DNA of 35,143 bases from Kiritimatiellia bacterium (lineage in GTDB: Bacteria; Verrucomicrobiota; Kiritimatiellia; CAIQIC01; Lenti-01), in NCBI GenBank assembly GCA_017527155.1, contig JAFXQI010000025.1, forward strand, positions 1-35,143, read 5' to 3'. The position numbers and the translations under genes are program-made. The number at the start of each line of letters is the position of its first letter. The stretch's first letter is position 1. Positions 1 through 7,309 of the stretch are shown piece by piece. The notes beneath the pieces are model-generated. The model worked only from the letters and a program-made list of their open reading frames with translations. It did no database searches and was not told the DNA's origin.

Positions 1-2753
1 AGGGGGGCGGGGGGAGTTGCAAGGGACGGGGGCTGGGCCCCCGAGCCCCCGGGGTGGGCTGACAGCCCGCCCTCAGGAGTGGAGGGGGCGGGGCGGAGGG
101 TGAGGAGGGAGCGGAGGGTGATGGGGGGGGCGTTGTCGATGGAGGCGGTGAATTTTTGGAAGAGGGCGTAGTTGTTGGTGCGGACGGCGAGGCGGAGGTC
201 GGCGAGGCGTTGGGGGGTCCAGAGGTGGGGGGTGGTGTGGAGGCGGAGGTGGTAGAGGCCGCCGGGGGGGAGTGAAGAGTGAAAAGTGAAAAGTGAAGAG
301 TGGGCGGGCGGGGGCGGGGCCCCCGCACTCCCGGAGGGGGCAAGGGAGGGGGAAGCAAGGAACGGGGGCTGCGCCCCCGAGCCCCCGGCGGGCGACGGCG
401 CGCCCGCGGCAGGACTGCGACTGGGAGCGGTGGGGCCGTGGGGGAGGAGGTGGCGGTCGAGGTCGGGGAGTTCGAGGCCGGAGACGGGGGAGGGAATGGA
501 GCCGAAGTAGTCGCGGAGGAGGGTCGGGCCGAGGCCGATGGCTTGGTAGATGCGGGCGTTGCGGTAGGAGCGGAGGGTGGAGATGCCCATCTTGGACATG
601 GTTTTCATGAGGCCGCGGCAGAGGGCGGTGACGTAGTTGGCGGCGGCGCGGTGGGGGGCGTCGGGGGAGAGGGCGGTGACGGTGGAGAGGGCGAGCCAGG
701 GGCAGGCGGCGGTGGCGCCGAAGCCGAGGAGGACGGAGAGGTGGTGGACTTCGCGGATTTCGCCGGAGTCGACGATGAGGCCGACGGAGGGGCGGAGTCC
801 GGCGTCGGAAAGGGTCTTGTGGACGGCCGCGACGGCGAGGAGGGAGGGGAGGCGTCGGGGGGGGGCGTCGGGGGCGGGGCGGTCGGAGAGGATGAGGATT
901 TTGTTGCCGGCGCGGACGGAGGCGAGGGCGGCCGTGGACAGGGCGTCGAGGGCGGGGCGGAGGGGGCCGTCGAAGTGGAGGGAAAGGGTGGCGGCGGGGT
1001 ACTCGGGGACGGAGCGGAGGCGGCGGAGTTCGTCGTCGGTCAGGACGGGGCGGGTGAGTTTGATGAGGCGGGCGTGGGCGGGGGTCTCGGCAAGGATGTT
1101 GGGCAGGTTGCCGATGTAGGTCATGATGGACATGACGAGTTCTTCGCGGATGGGGTCGATGGGGGGATTGGTGACTTGGGCGAAGAGTTGGTGGAAGTGG
1201 TCGAAGAGGGTGCGGGGTGCGGGGTCGAGGCAGGCGAGGGCGGCGTCGTTGCCCATGGCGCCGACGGGCTCGAGGGCGGTGTCGGCCATGGGGCGGAGGA
1301 TGGTTTCGGTGTCTTCGAGGGTCCAGCCGAAGGTGCGCTGGAGGGCGGGGAGGTCGGGAGGGACGGGGGAGGGGACGACTTCGGTGAAGAGGCCGGTGAC
1401 GGGGATGTGGTTCTGGGCGATCCAGCGGCGGTAGGGACGGCGGCGGGCGTAGTAGGCTTTGAGTTCGGCGTCTTCGCGGAGGCGGTGGGCGGCGAGGTCG
1501 AGCCAGAGGATGGAGCCGGGGGCGAGGCGTCCGTGGCGGGCGACGGCGGAAGGGGGGATGTCGAGGACGCCGGCTTCGGAGGCGAGGACGAAGAGGCCGT
1601 CGCGGGTCAGGGTCCAGCGGGCGGGGCGCAGTCCGTTGCGGTCGAGGGCGGCCCCCAGGGAGAGGCCGTCGGTGAAGGCGACCGCCGCCGGGCCGTCCCA
1701 GGGTTCCATGAGGGCGGAGTGGTATTCGCAGAAGGCCCGGACGTCGTGCGGCATGTGGTATTTGGCGCCCCATGCCTGCGGGATGAGCATGAGCATGGCG
1801 TGGGGGGCGTCGCGGCCGGCGGCGACGAGGAGTTCGTAGATGTTGTCGAGGGACGCGGAGTCGGATTGTCCGGGTTGGACGACGGGGAGGAGTTTTTGGA
1901 TGTCGTCGCCGAACAGGGGGGACGCGAGGGAGGGTTCGCGCGCGGCCAGGGCGGCCAGGTTGCCGCGCAGGGCGTTGATTTCGCCGTTGTGCGCCAGGGC
2001 GCGGAAGGGGTGCGCCAGGGTCCAGGAGGGGAAGGTGTTGGTGGAGTAGCGCTGGTGGACGATGGCGAAGGGGCTGGCGAAGGCGGGGTCGGCGAGGTCG
2101 GGGTAGAAGCGGTCGATCTGGGTCGCCAGGAGGAGGCCTTTGTAGACGATGGTGCGCGCGGAGCAGGAGCAGATGTAGGCGGTCGGGGCCGCGCGCTCGA
2201 GGACGCGGCGGAGGATGAGGAGGCGGCGCTCGAGGGAGGGGGAGAAGGCTTGGCCGGCCGACGGCCGGCCATCAGGAGCGGCGGGGGCGGGGGGGGAAGC
2301 GGGGGGCTCAGGGGCGAGGAAGAGTTGGCGGATGCGGGGGAGGGAGGAGCGGGCGACGGGGCCGATGGCGGTGGGGTCGGTGGGGACGTCGCGCCAGGCG
2401 AGGATGCGGAAGTGTTCGGCGGCGGCGGCGGCTTCGAGGGCGGGTTCGGCGCCTTCGCCGCCGAAAAGCATGGCGACGGCGTAGTGGCCGGCGGGGGGGA
2501 GGGTGGGGAGGAGGGCGCGGAAGAAGGCGTCGGGGATGCGGAGGAGCAGGCCGGCGCCATCGCCGGTGTCGGGGTCGTTGCCGGTGGCGCCGCGGTGCAT
2601 GAGGCGCTTGAGGACGGTCAGGCCCGAGGTGACGATGTCGTGGGTGGGGACGCCGTCGAGGCGCGCGACGAGGCCGACGCCGCAGGCGTCGTGTTCGTTG
2701 GCGGGGTCGTAGAGGCCGGTGGGGGGCGGGAGGGGGGCGAGGGGGTGGGTCAT
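1..2753 (-). CDS. gltB: Glutamate synthase large subunit (5' 917 codons, cut by window edge)
   Basis: Transfers the glutamine amide to 2-oxoglutarate to give glutamate. The frame reads from ATG at 2753 without a stop to position 3. The N-terminus has YDPANEHDACGVG with the class II glutaminase Cys, then RTIVYKGLL, HNGEINALRGN and KYHMPHDVRAFCEYHS. The central domain has KTMSKMGISTLRSYRNARIYQAIGLG and LAVRTNNYALFQKF. The FMN/Fe-S and GXGXG domains lie beyond the window. AGGAG 6 bases before the ATG supports the start. Codons 785-830 and the last residues are not family-like: they encode repeat DNA (GGSGAQPP twice, plus a heptamer array) inserted in frame in inter-domain linkers. A Pro/Ala-rich insert near codon 160 contains a perfect palindrome. 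The gene lies downstream of gltD but is separated from it by a toxin-antitoxin pair, so it probably has its own promoter. Family call secure; functionality likely because no stop is seen. Confidence 0.95.
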   Translation of the reverse strand, partial: MTHPLAPLPPPTGLYDPANEHDACGVGLVARLDGVPTHDIVTSGLTVLKRLMHRGATGNDPDTGDGAGLLLRIPDAFFRALLPTLPPAGHYAVAMLFGGEGAEPALEAAAAAEHFRILAWRDVPTDPTAIGPVARSSLPRIRQLFLAPEPPASPPAPAAPDGRPSAGQAFSPSLERRLLILRRVLERAAPTAYICSCSARTIVYKGLLLATQIDRFYPDLADPAFASPFAIVHQRYSTNTFPSWTLAHPFRALAHNGEINALRGNLAALAAREPSLASPLFGDDIQKLLPVVQPGQSDSASLDNIYELLVAAGRDAPHAMLMLIPQAWGAKYHMPHDVRAFCEYHSALMEPWDGPAAVAFTDGLSLGAALDRNGLRPARWTLTRDGLFVLASEAGVLDIPPSAVARHGRLAPGSILWLDLAAHRLREDAELKAYYARRRPYRRWIAQNHIPVTGLFTEVVPSPVPPDLPALQRTFGWTLEDTETILRPMADTALEPVGAMGNDAALACLDPAPRTLFDHFHQLFAQVTNPPIDPIREELVMSIMTYIGNLPNILAETPAHARLIKLTRPVLTDDELRRLRSVPEYPAATLSLHFDGPLRPALDALSTAALASVRAGNKILILSDRPAPDAPPRRLPSLLAVAAVHKTLSDAGLRPSVGLIVDSGEIREVHHLSVLLGFGATAACPWLALSTVTALSPDAPHRAAANYVTALCRGLMKTMSKMGISTLRSYRNARIYQAIGLGPTLLRDYFGSIPSPVSGLELPDLDRHLLPHGPTAPSRSPAAGAPSPAGGSGAQPPFLASPSLAPSGSAGAPPPPAHSSLFTFHSSLPPGGLYHLRLHTTPHLWTPQRLADLRLAVRTNNYALFQKFTASIDNAPPITLRSLLTLRPAPSTPEGGLSAHPGGSGAQPPSLATPPAP
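19..54 (+). repeat. Palindromic GC-rich element, copy 1, inside gltB
   Basis: A 36-base unit with core GGGGGCTGGGCCCCCGAGC. It is nearly identical to positions 355-390. Read on the gltB strand, it and copy 2 use the same frame and encode GGSGAQPPSLA here. It falls after the conserved LRSLLTLR segment, in a linker before the FMN domain. Confidence 0.8.
271..298 (+). repeat. Heptamer array (AGTGAAR)4 inside gltB
   Basis: Four perfect-register units: AGTGAAG, AGTGAAA, AGTGAAA, AGTGAAG. On the gltB strand they are read in frame as a Ser/Phe-rich stretch (HSSLFTFHSSL). The same unit forms a nine-unit intergenic array at 33330-33392, so this is spacer-type DNA within a core metabolic gene. Confidence 0.85.
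355..390 (+). repeat. Palindromic GC-rich element, copy 2, inside gltB
   Basis: Core GGGGGCTGCGCCCCCGAGC; GGGGGC/GCCCCC can form a hairpin. It is in the same orientation and same reading frame as copy 1 at 19-54 and encodes GGSGAQPPFLA. It lies between the GltB central-domain segments ending DRHLLPH and beginning GGLYHLRLH. Flanking bases at 300-354 are also GC-rich and not family-like. Confidence 0.8.
2251..2271. repeat. Perfect 10-bp inverted repeat within gltB
   Basis: TGGCCGGCCG, a central A, then CGGCCGGCCA. It is read in frame as part of a Pro/Ala/Gly-rich insert in the glutaminase domain, between LFLAPE and SLERRLLILRRVL, where family members normally have a shorter loop. Confidence 0.7.
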
Positions 2754-2776
2754 GGGTGGCTCCTGGAATTTTTCAC

Positions 2777-2811
2777 GACAATTCTGACAACTGGAAAGAC
2801 AATTTTGACAA
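2777..2811. promoter_or_regulatory. Two 14-bp direct repeats upstream of gltB
   Basis: GACAATTCTGACAA at 2777-2790 and GACAATTTTGACAA at 2798-2811 differ by one base. They are spaced exactly 21 bp, two helical turns, on the same face of the DNA. They lie 25-60 bp upstream of the gltB ATG in an unusually AT-rich patch. This looks like an operator for a dimeric regulator or part of the gltB promoter; the bound protein is unknown. Confidence 0.45.
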
Positions 2812-2963
2812 GGCTTGGAGGAGGGATTTTTTTGGAAACAAGGATGTCAATGGGACAAAGGTTTCAACAAAAGGGTCCTTCGGGGTTTCCGAAAGCTGGA
2901 CATTGGCAAGGGGGTGGGTGGGGGGTGGAAGGGGAAGCGGGTGGGGGAAGGGGAGGAATGGAC

Positions 2964-2993
2964 TTGAAACGGGACTGGATTTCGGACTATAAA
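2964..2993 (+). promoter_or_regulatory. Sigma-70-type promoter of the toxin-antitoxin pair
   Basis: TTGAAA (2964-2969), an 18-base spacer, TATAAA (2988-2993). It is followed by AAGGAG at 3012-3017 and the antitoxin ATG at 3025. This is the best sigma-70 match in the window. Confidence 0.65.
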
Positions 2994-3024
2994 CGGGACC
3001 GAAACAGAAACAAGGAGACTGGAC

Positions 3025-3276
3025 ATGGTGACGGCGGCGGCTTCGGAAATCAAGAGGAAGGGTTTGACTGCGCTGGATGGGGCGCTGGCGGAGGGGCCGG
3101 TATACGTGATCCGGAAGAACCGTCCGGCGTACGTGGTGCTGACGTGCGAGGCGTACGAAGCGCTGGAGGAGGCGGCGACGGTGGCTCGGGTGGAGGCGTC
3201 GGAGGAGGATTTGCGGGCGGGGCGCGTCGTGGAGGGGTCGGCGGACGAGTTGATGGCCGCCCTGGACGGGGTGTGA
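3025..3276 (+). CDS. Type II antitoxin, Phd/YefM-like
   Basis: 83 residues. The segment VYVIRKNRPAYVVLTCEAYEAL is the typical Phd/YefM DNA-binding-fold strand-helix, followed by an acidic helical C-terminus (EEDLRAGRVVEGSADELMAAL) of the kind that wraps the toxin. Family members neutralise the partner and autoregulate the operon. AAGGAG lies 7 bases before ATG, with a strong promoter upstream. The toxin gene starts 3 bases after the stop. The pair is inserted on the opposite strand between gltD and gltB, suggesting acquisition into a former gltDB operon. Exact subfamily not certain. Confidence 0.8.
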   Translation: MVTAAASEIKRKGLTALDGALAEGPVYVIRKNRPAYVVLTCEAYEALEEAATVARVEASEEDLRAGRVVEGSADELMAALDGV

Positions 3277-3279
3277 GCC

Positions 3280-3564
3280 GTGGAGAAGCTCTACCGGCTC
3301 GTTTGGACGGAGACGTTCCAGCGGACGGCCAAGAAGTGGCTGAAGGCGCGTCCGTGGATGCGGGCGGTGCTGTCGGAGGTGTTGCACACGCTGGAGCGGA
3401 ATCCCGACGATCCGTCGCTGCGGCTGCATCCGCTGCACGGTGCGCTGGAGGGGAAGCAGGCGGTGCGGCTGAGCTACTCGGACCGGATCGTGCTGAGGGT
3501 CGTGCGGCGGGAGCGGGAGATCGTGTTGCTGGATGTCGGGGGGCATGACGAGGTGTACCGCTGA
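3280..3564 (+). CDS. Type II toxin, RelE/YafQ/YoeB-like mRNA interferase
   Basis: 94 residues from a GTG start 3 bases after the antitoxin stop. The C-terminal half, LHGALEGKQAVRLSYSDRIVLRV followed by EIVLLDVGGHDEVYR, matches the RelE/ParE beta-sheet and its usual final '(D/I)-(V/I)-G-x-H-(D)-x-V-Y' strand. RelE-like members cleave mRNA on the ribosome; ParE-like members of the same fold target gyrase, and the sequence alone does not settle which. Arg and Lys are frequent along the putative active face. The stop lies 8 bases from the gltD stop, so the two genes converge tightly. Confidence 0.8.
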   Translation: MEKLYRLVWTETFQRTAKKWLKARPWMRAVLSEVLHTLERNPDDPSLRLHPLHGALEGKQAVRLSYSDRIVLRVVRREREIVLLDVGGHDEVYR

Positions 3565-3572
3565 GGGCCCGG

Positions 3573-4928
3573 TCAGAGGGGGAGGGCTTTGCCGGAGGCG
3601 AGGGCGCGGACGACGAGGGAGGCGCCGGTGGCGCAGTCGCCGACGCAGTGGATGCGGCGGGCGGGGTCGGAGGGGAGGGTGCCGCGGGGGGTGGGTGTCA
3701 GGCCGAGTTGGGCGAGGAGGGGAGTGTCGGCGGGGACGCCGGTGAAGCCGAGGGCGAGGAAGCAGAGGTCGCAGGGGATGGTTTCGCGGGTGCCGGGGAC
3801 GGGGATGAACTTGGATGGGCGGCCGTCGGGGGTGAGGGTCCAGTCGACGGTTTCGACTTCGACGCCGGTCAGGGTGTCGGTGCCGAGGAAGCGGAGGGTG
3901 TTGAGGGACCAGCGGCGGGTGCAGCCTTCGAGGTGGCTGGAGGAGGTGCGGAGCATCTGGGGCCATAGGGGCCAGGGGGTGGAGGGGGAGCGTTCTGAGG
4001 GGGGCTTGGGCATGATCTCGATCTGGGTGACTTCGGCGGCGCCGAGGCGGTGGGCGGTGCCGACGCAGTCGGAACCGGTGTCGCCGCCGCCGATGACGAG
4101 TACGCGCTTGCCGGCGGCGTCGACGGGCGGGGCGGGGAGTTCGCCGGCGAGGTGGCGGTTCTGGCCTTCGAGGAGGTCGAGGGCGAGGTGTACGCCGGGG
4201 AGGGTGCGGCCGGGGATGGGGAGGTCGCGCGCGGCGGGGGTGCCGATGGCCAGGACGACGGCGTCGTGGCGGCGCAGGAGCCAGCCGGCGGAGAGGTCGC
4301 GGCCGACTTCGAGGCTGGTGACGAAGCGGATGCCTTCGGCTTCGAGCAGCAGGCGGCGGCGGTCGATGAGGTTCTTGGCGAGCTTGAAGGCGGGAATGCC
4401 GTAGCGGAGGAGTCCGCCGACGGCGGCGCGGCGCTCGTAGACGGTGACGTCCCATCCGCGGCGGCGGAGGGTGGCGGCGGCGGATAGGCCGGCGGGTCCG
4501 GCGCCGACGATGGCGGCGCTGCGGCCGTTCTCGGTGGCGGGGGGGCGGGGGAGGACCCATCCGGCGGCGAAGGCGTGGTCGGTGATGCGTTTTTCGCTCT
4601 GGCGGATCATGACGGATTCGGCGTCGAGCTGGTGCACGCAGGAGCCTTCGCAGAGGGCCGGGCATACGCGGGAGGTGAATTCGGGGAAGTCGCTGTTGGC
4701 GCTGAGCAGGTCCCAGGCGGTACGCCAGTCGCCGCGCGCGACGGCGCGGTTCTGGTCGGGCACGAGGTTGCCGAGGGGGCAGCCGTAGGCGTGGCAGAAG
4801 GGCTGTCCGCAGTCGAGGCAGCGGGCGGTCTGGTCGGCGAGTTCGGCGTCGGTGAGGGGGCGCTCGACTTCGGCGAAGTCGCGGATGCGCTCGGGGAGGG
4901 GGCGGTAGAGGTCGTGGATTCGGTTCAT
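3573..4928 (-). CDS. gltD: Glutamate synthase small subunit (NADPH-dependent)
   Basis: 451 residues, usual length 450-490. It passes electrons from NAD(P)H through FAD and Fe-S clusters to GltB. Cysteines C37, C40, C45, C50 (CLDCGQPFC...GC) and C89, C93, C97 (CPALCEGSC) are the Fe-S ligands. VGAGPAGLSAA near residue 141 binds FAD and VIGGGDTGSD near 275 binds the nicotinamide nucleotide. The C-terminus keeps FLALGFTG and CVGDCATGASLVVRA. The start is the ATG followed by NRIHDLYRPLPERIRDF; no strong ribosome site is visible. It is co-oriented with gltB but upstream of it and separated from it by the toxin-antitoxin genes. Confidence 0.95.
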   Translation of the reverse strand: MNRIHDLYRPLPERIRDFAEVERPLTDAELADQTARCLDCGQPFCHAYGCPLGNLVPDQNRAVARGDWRTAWDLLSANSDFPEFTSRVCPALCEGSCVHQLDAESVMIRQSEKRITDHAFAAGWVLPRPPATENGRSAAIVGAGPAGLSAAATLRRRGWDVTVYERRAAVGGLLRYGIPAFKLAKNLIDRRRLLLEAEGIRFVTSLEVGRDLSAGWLLRRHDAVVLAIGTPAARDLPIPGRTLPGVHLALDLLEGQNRHLAGELPAPPVDAAGKRVLVIGGGDTGSDCVGTAHRLGAAEVTQIEIMPKPPSERSPSTPWPLWPQMLRTSSSHLEGCTRRWSLNTLRFLGTDTLTGVEVETVDWTLTPDGRPSKFIPVPGTRETIPCDLCFLALGFTGVPADTPLLAQLGLTPTPRGTLPSDPARRIHCVGDCATGASLVVRALASGKALPL

Positions 4929-5030
4929 GGGGGGCTCATGGGGTGCGGGGGGCGGATGTTTCTACACGGAGAAACAGCGGATGGAAAGCAAAAAATCCGC
5001 GCGGCGGGCGACGGGGGCGGCGGCGGCGGG

Positions 5031-5064
5031 CGGCACGGCGGCCGCCCGGCAGGACAGGGACACG
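5031..5064 (+). repeat. 34-bp GC element, copy A
   Basis: CGGCACGGCGGCCGCC, then CGGCAGGACAGGGACA. It is related to copies at 8707-8740, 26464-26497 and 30335-30368, all in the same orientation and all ending near GGGACA(GG). It lies in the 259-bp divergent spacer between gltD and the ATPase gene. Confidence 0.65.
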
Positions 5065-5127
5065 CGGACGGCGGGCGGGCGGGGGCGGGACGGGGCGGAG
5101 CATGTTTCGCTCCAACCGAAATAAATA

Positions 5128-5156
5128 TTGCGCTCCCGGCAAAATAGTGGCATCTT
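5128..5156 (+). promoter_or_regulatory. Candidate promoter of the AAA ATPase gene
   Basis: TTGCGC (5128-5133), 17 bases, CATCTT (5151-5156), in the only AT-richer stretch of the spacer. The -10 is weak (3 of 6), but the TTGC -35 recurs before many genes in this window. A leader of about 25 bases with AAAGGA follows. Confidence 0.35.
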
Positions 5157-5187
5157 CCTCCCCGAACCCTCTGCAAAGGAACCCGCC

Positions 5188-6396
5188 ATGCTCGAATCGG
5201 AACTCCGCGCCATCGCCGCCGCCCAGCGGGACGAGATGTCCCGCCGCAAGACCATGCCCCGCGACGCGCTCGCGACGCTGCGGCCCGTGGAAGGTTTCGC
5301 GCTCGTCGCCACCGGGATACGGCGCTGCGGCAAGAGCACCCTCCTGCACCAGTGGGCCGAACGGGAACCGACGCCCACCCTCTCGCTGCTGTTCGACGAC
5401 CTGCGCATGGCGGCCTTCACCACGGCCGACTTCGCCGTGCTGGACCGCCTGGTCGCCGTCGAAAGGCCCGCGAACCTGGTGTTCGACGAAATCCAGCTCG
5501 TGCCCGGCTGGGAGCGCTACGTCAAGCAGAAGCTCGACCAGGGGTTCCGGGTCCTCGTCACCGGCTCCAACGCCACGATGCTGAGCACGGAACTGGGCAC
5601 GCACCTGACGGGGCGGCACCTGGACCGCGAGCTGGCGCCCTTCTCCTACGCCGAATTCCTCCGCTGGACCCGCGCGGCGCCCTCGCCGGGCAGCGTGCGC
5701 GACTACCTCCGGCGGGGCGGCTTCCCCGCGCACCTGGCGACGGGCGAACCCGACGTCCTGCGCCAGCTGGTGCTCGACGTGGTCCACCGCGACGTCGCGG
5801 TGCGCCATGCGGTACGCGACGCCAAACCCCTCGAAACGCTGGCGGCCTTCCTGCTTTCCAACGTCGGCTCCGCGGTCGCGCCGAGCCGGCTGACGGCGGC
5901 GCTGGGGGTGCGGGCGCCCTCGACGGTGCTGGAGTGGTTCGACTGGCTCGAAAAGACGTACCTCGTCCGGCGCCTGGAAATCTTCTCCGACTCCGCCAAG
6001 GCGCGCTCCCTGGCCCCCAAGAAAATCTACGCCCCCGACACCGCCCTCGCGCGCGCCGCCTCCCCCACGCGCTCGGCGAACACCGGCCACCTGCTCGAAA
6101 ACGCCGTGCACGCCCGGCTCCGCACCCACGCCGCGCGCCTCCACTACTGGGCCACGCGCGACGCCGAATGCGACTTCGTGTGGGAGGCCCCCGACGGCGC
6201 CCTCGCCGCGCTGCAGGTCTGCGCCGAACTCACGCCGGAGAACCGCGACCGCGAACTCCGGGGCCTGCTGGCCGCGATGCAGGCGCTGGACCTGCGCGAA
6301 GGCGCGATTGTGACGCTTGCCCAGACCGACTACGCCGCGCCCGGCGGCCGCACCATCCGCATCCTGCCCGCGCACGAGTGGCTGCTCGAAGCGTGA
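5188..6396 (+). CDS. AAA-type ATPase with DUF4143 C-terminal domain
   Basis: 402 residues from the ATG preceded by AAAGGA; an upstream in-frame ATG (5128) lies over the promoter. Walker A is GIRRCGKST (43-51) and Walker B is LVFDEIQ (97-103), followed by the sensor VLVTGSNATML and HLTGRHLDRELAPFSYAEFL. These are the hallmarks of the AAA_14/DUF4143 family, whose C-terminal half resembles a nuclease fold (here HLLENAVHARLR...YWATRDAECDFV). Members are common and scattered in bacteria, and their role is not established. It stands alone, with a palindrome array immediately downstream. Family sure, function unknown. Confidence 0.85.
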   Translation: MLESELRAIAAAQRDEMSRRKTMPRDALATLRPVEGFALVATGIRRCGKSTLLHQWAEREPTPTLSLLFDDLRMAAFTTADFAVLDRLVAVERPANLVFDEIQLVPGWERYVKQKLDQGFRVLVTGSNATMLSTELGTHLTGRHLDRELAPFSYAEFLRWTRAAPSPGSVRDYLRRGGFPAHLATGEPDVLRQLVLDVVHRDVAVRHAVRDAKPLETLAAFLLSNVGSAVAPSRLTAALGVRAPSTVLEWFDWLEKTYLVRRLEIFSDSAKARSLAPKKIYAPDTALARAASPTRSANTGHLLENAVHARLRTHAARLHYWATRDAECDFVWEAPDGALAALQVCAELTPENRDRELRGLLAAMQALDLREGAIVTLAQTDYAAPGGRTIRILPAHEWLLEA

Positions 6397-6421
6397 GGCG
6401 CCGGAGCGGGCGCGCAAAACG

Positions 6422-6575
6422 TTTTCCAATGATTGGAAAATTTTTTTCCAATGGTTGGAAAATTTATGGCATTTTTTCCAATGATTGGAAAAAATGTTTC
6501 CAATGGTTGGAAAAATCGGGGCGGTTTTTCCAATGATTGGAAAAATTTTCCGGGCGTTTTCCAATGATTGGAAAA
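6422..6575. repeat. Six-copy palindrome array TTTTCCAATGATTGGAAAA
   Basis: 19-bp near-perfect palindromes start at 6422, 6444, 6474, 6496, 6526 and 6557. Copies 1, 3, 5 and 6 have the centre ATGATT; copies 2 and 4 have ATGGTT. Spacing alternates 22 and 30 bp (then 31), so the array is built of 52-bp dimers. Each unit can fold into an 8-bp stem with a 3-base loop. It lies between the convergent ATPase and membrane-protein genes, in an AT-rich island. It may act as bidirectional terminators or protein-binding sites. Confidence 0.9.
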
Positions 6576-6683
6576 AAGTTTCCGCGCAAGGGGAGAGCAA
6601 GGGAAGCGCAAGGGGAAAACGCAAAGAACGCAAAGGGGGGGACGCAAAGGGCGCAAAGGCGGGGGGCGGGAGGGGGGCGGCGT

Positions 6684-7091
6684 TCAGCACGAGGCGACGA
6701 TGTAGCAGCAGAAGAAGAAGGCAGCGAGGGTCCACCAGATGATGCCGTGGAGGGCGAGCCAGAGGGTTTTGCGGGGGCTGCAGGAGAACAGGATCCAGAC
6801 GAACAGGACCAGCGACACCGCATCCAGTACCCCCCACGTCGCGCGCTGGCACCACCAATCGCTTGCCGGCGGACCGTACAGGAATGGGAAGACGGGCGCC
6901 AAGGCCACGCCGACGTACTCCCACAGGAACCCCAGCGGACCATCCGGCCACATCGCTCCCGGCAAGTACAACCCCACGCTGGCCTCCATCACCACCACGA
7001 CCACGACCCCCAGCGCCAACCATACGGCCAGGGGCACCAGATAGTCCTGCACAATCCTGCGCCGGGAAGGGGTTGCGGGTGGGGTGTCCAT
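6684..7091 (-). CDS. Small integral membrane protein of unknown function
   Basis: 135 residues. Four hydrophobic segments can be seen: about residues 17-38 (LVPLAVWLALGVVVVVVMEA), 58-72, 84-104 (VLDAVSLVLFVWILF) and 110-134 (ending FFFCCYIVASC). Trp and Cys are frequent. No family motif is recognised. Base use is ordinary for the window and the frame has no competing gene, so it is probably real. It is convergent with the ATPase gene across the palindrome array and precedes the repeat-rich 3' flank of amt. Confidence 0.6.
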   Translation of the reverse strand: MDTPPATPSRRRIVQDYLVPLAVWLALGVVVVVVMEASVGLYLPGAMWPDGPLGFLWEYVGVALAPVFPFLYGPPASDWWCQRATWGVLDAVSLVLFVWILFSCSPRKTLWLALHGIIWWTLAAFFFCCYIVASC

Positions 7092-7199
7092 GAGGCGTGA
7101 ATTTACAGAAGGAGGAGGGGGGGCTCAAGGGGAAAAGCGGGCGGGAGGAGGGCGGGAGGGGGGCGGTTGGGGGCGATGGCAGGGCGCAGTACTCCCCCC

Positions 7200-7248
7200 G
7201 GCGCTGAAGCGCCACCCCCCTCTCGGAGGGGGGCGCGGCTTCGCCGCG
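7200..7248. repeat. Three adjacent perfect hairpins (REP-like cluster)
   Basis: GGCGCT-GA-AGCGCC (7200-7213), CCCCCCTC-TCG-GAGGGGGG (7215-7233) and CGCGGC-TTC-GCCGCG (7234-7248) stand head to tail. No T-run follows on either strand, so they are not ordinary terminators. They lie about 60 bp beyond the amt stop and could protect or end the amt transcript. Confidence 0.65.
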
Positions 7249-7265
7249 GAGGGCGGGCGGGGGTT

Positions 7266-7295
7266 GTGAGATTACGGAAAACATTGGGGTTTTCG
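7266..7295 (+). repeat. Element E, degenerate copy
   Basis: GAGATTACGGAAAACATTGG, then GGTTTTCG. This is the 5' half of the 58-bp element seen complete at 23163-23220 and 32180-32237; the 3' GGTGGCGCCCATG block is absent. It abuts the 3' end of amt. Confidence 0.5.
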
Positions 7296-7309
7296 CGGGG
7301 TTTCGGGCA

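Noticed and set aside
2753-3024. Sigma-70 promoter TTGACA for gltB on the minus strand
   Set aside because: TTGACA at 2850-2845 has no acceptable -10 at 16-18 bases; left as unassigned AT-rich region.
300-3548. Very long open frame on the plus strand (over 1000 codons)
   Set aside because: It is the reverse of gltB and the toxin-antitoxin region; product is Gly/Glu/Ala-rich with no motif. GC-rich DNA gives such frames opposite real genes.
6422-6575. CRISPR array
   Set aside because: Repeats are 19 bp and palindromic, spacers only 3-12 bp, and no cas gene is present.
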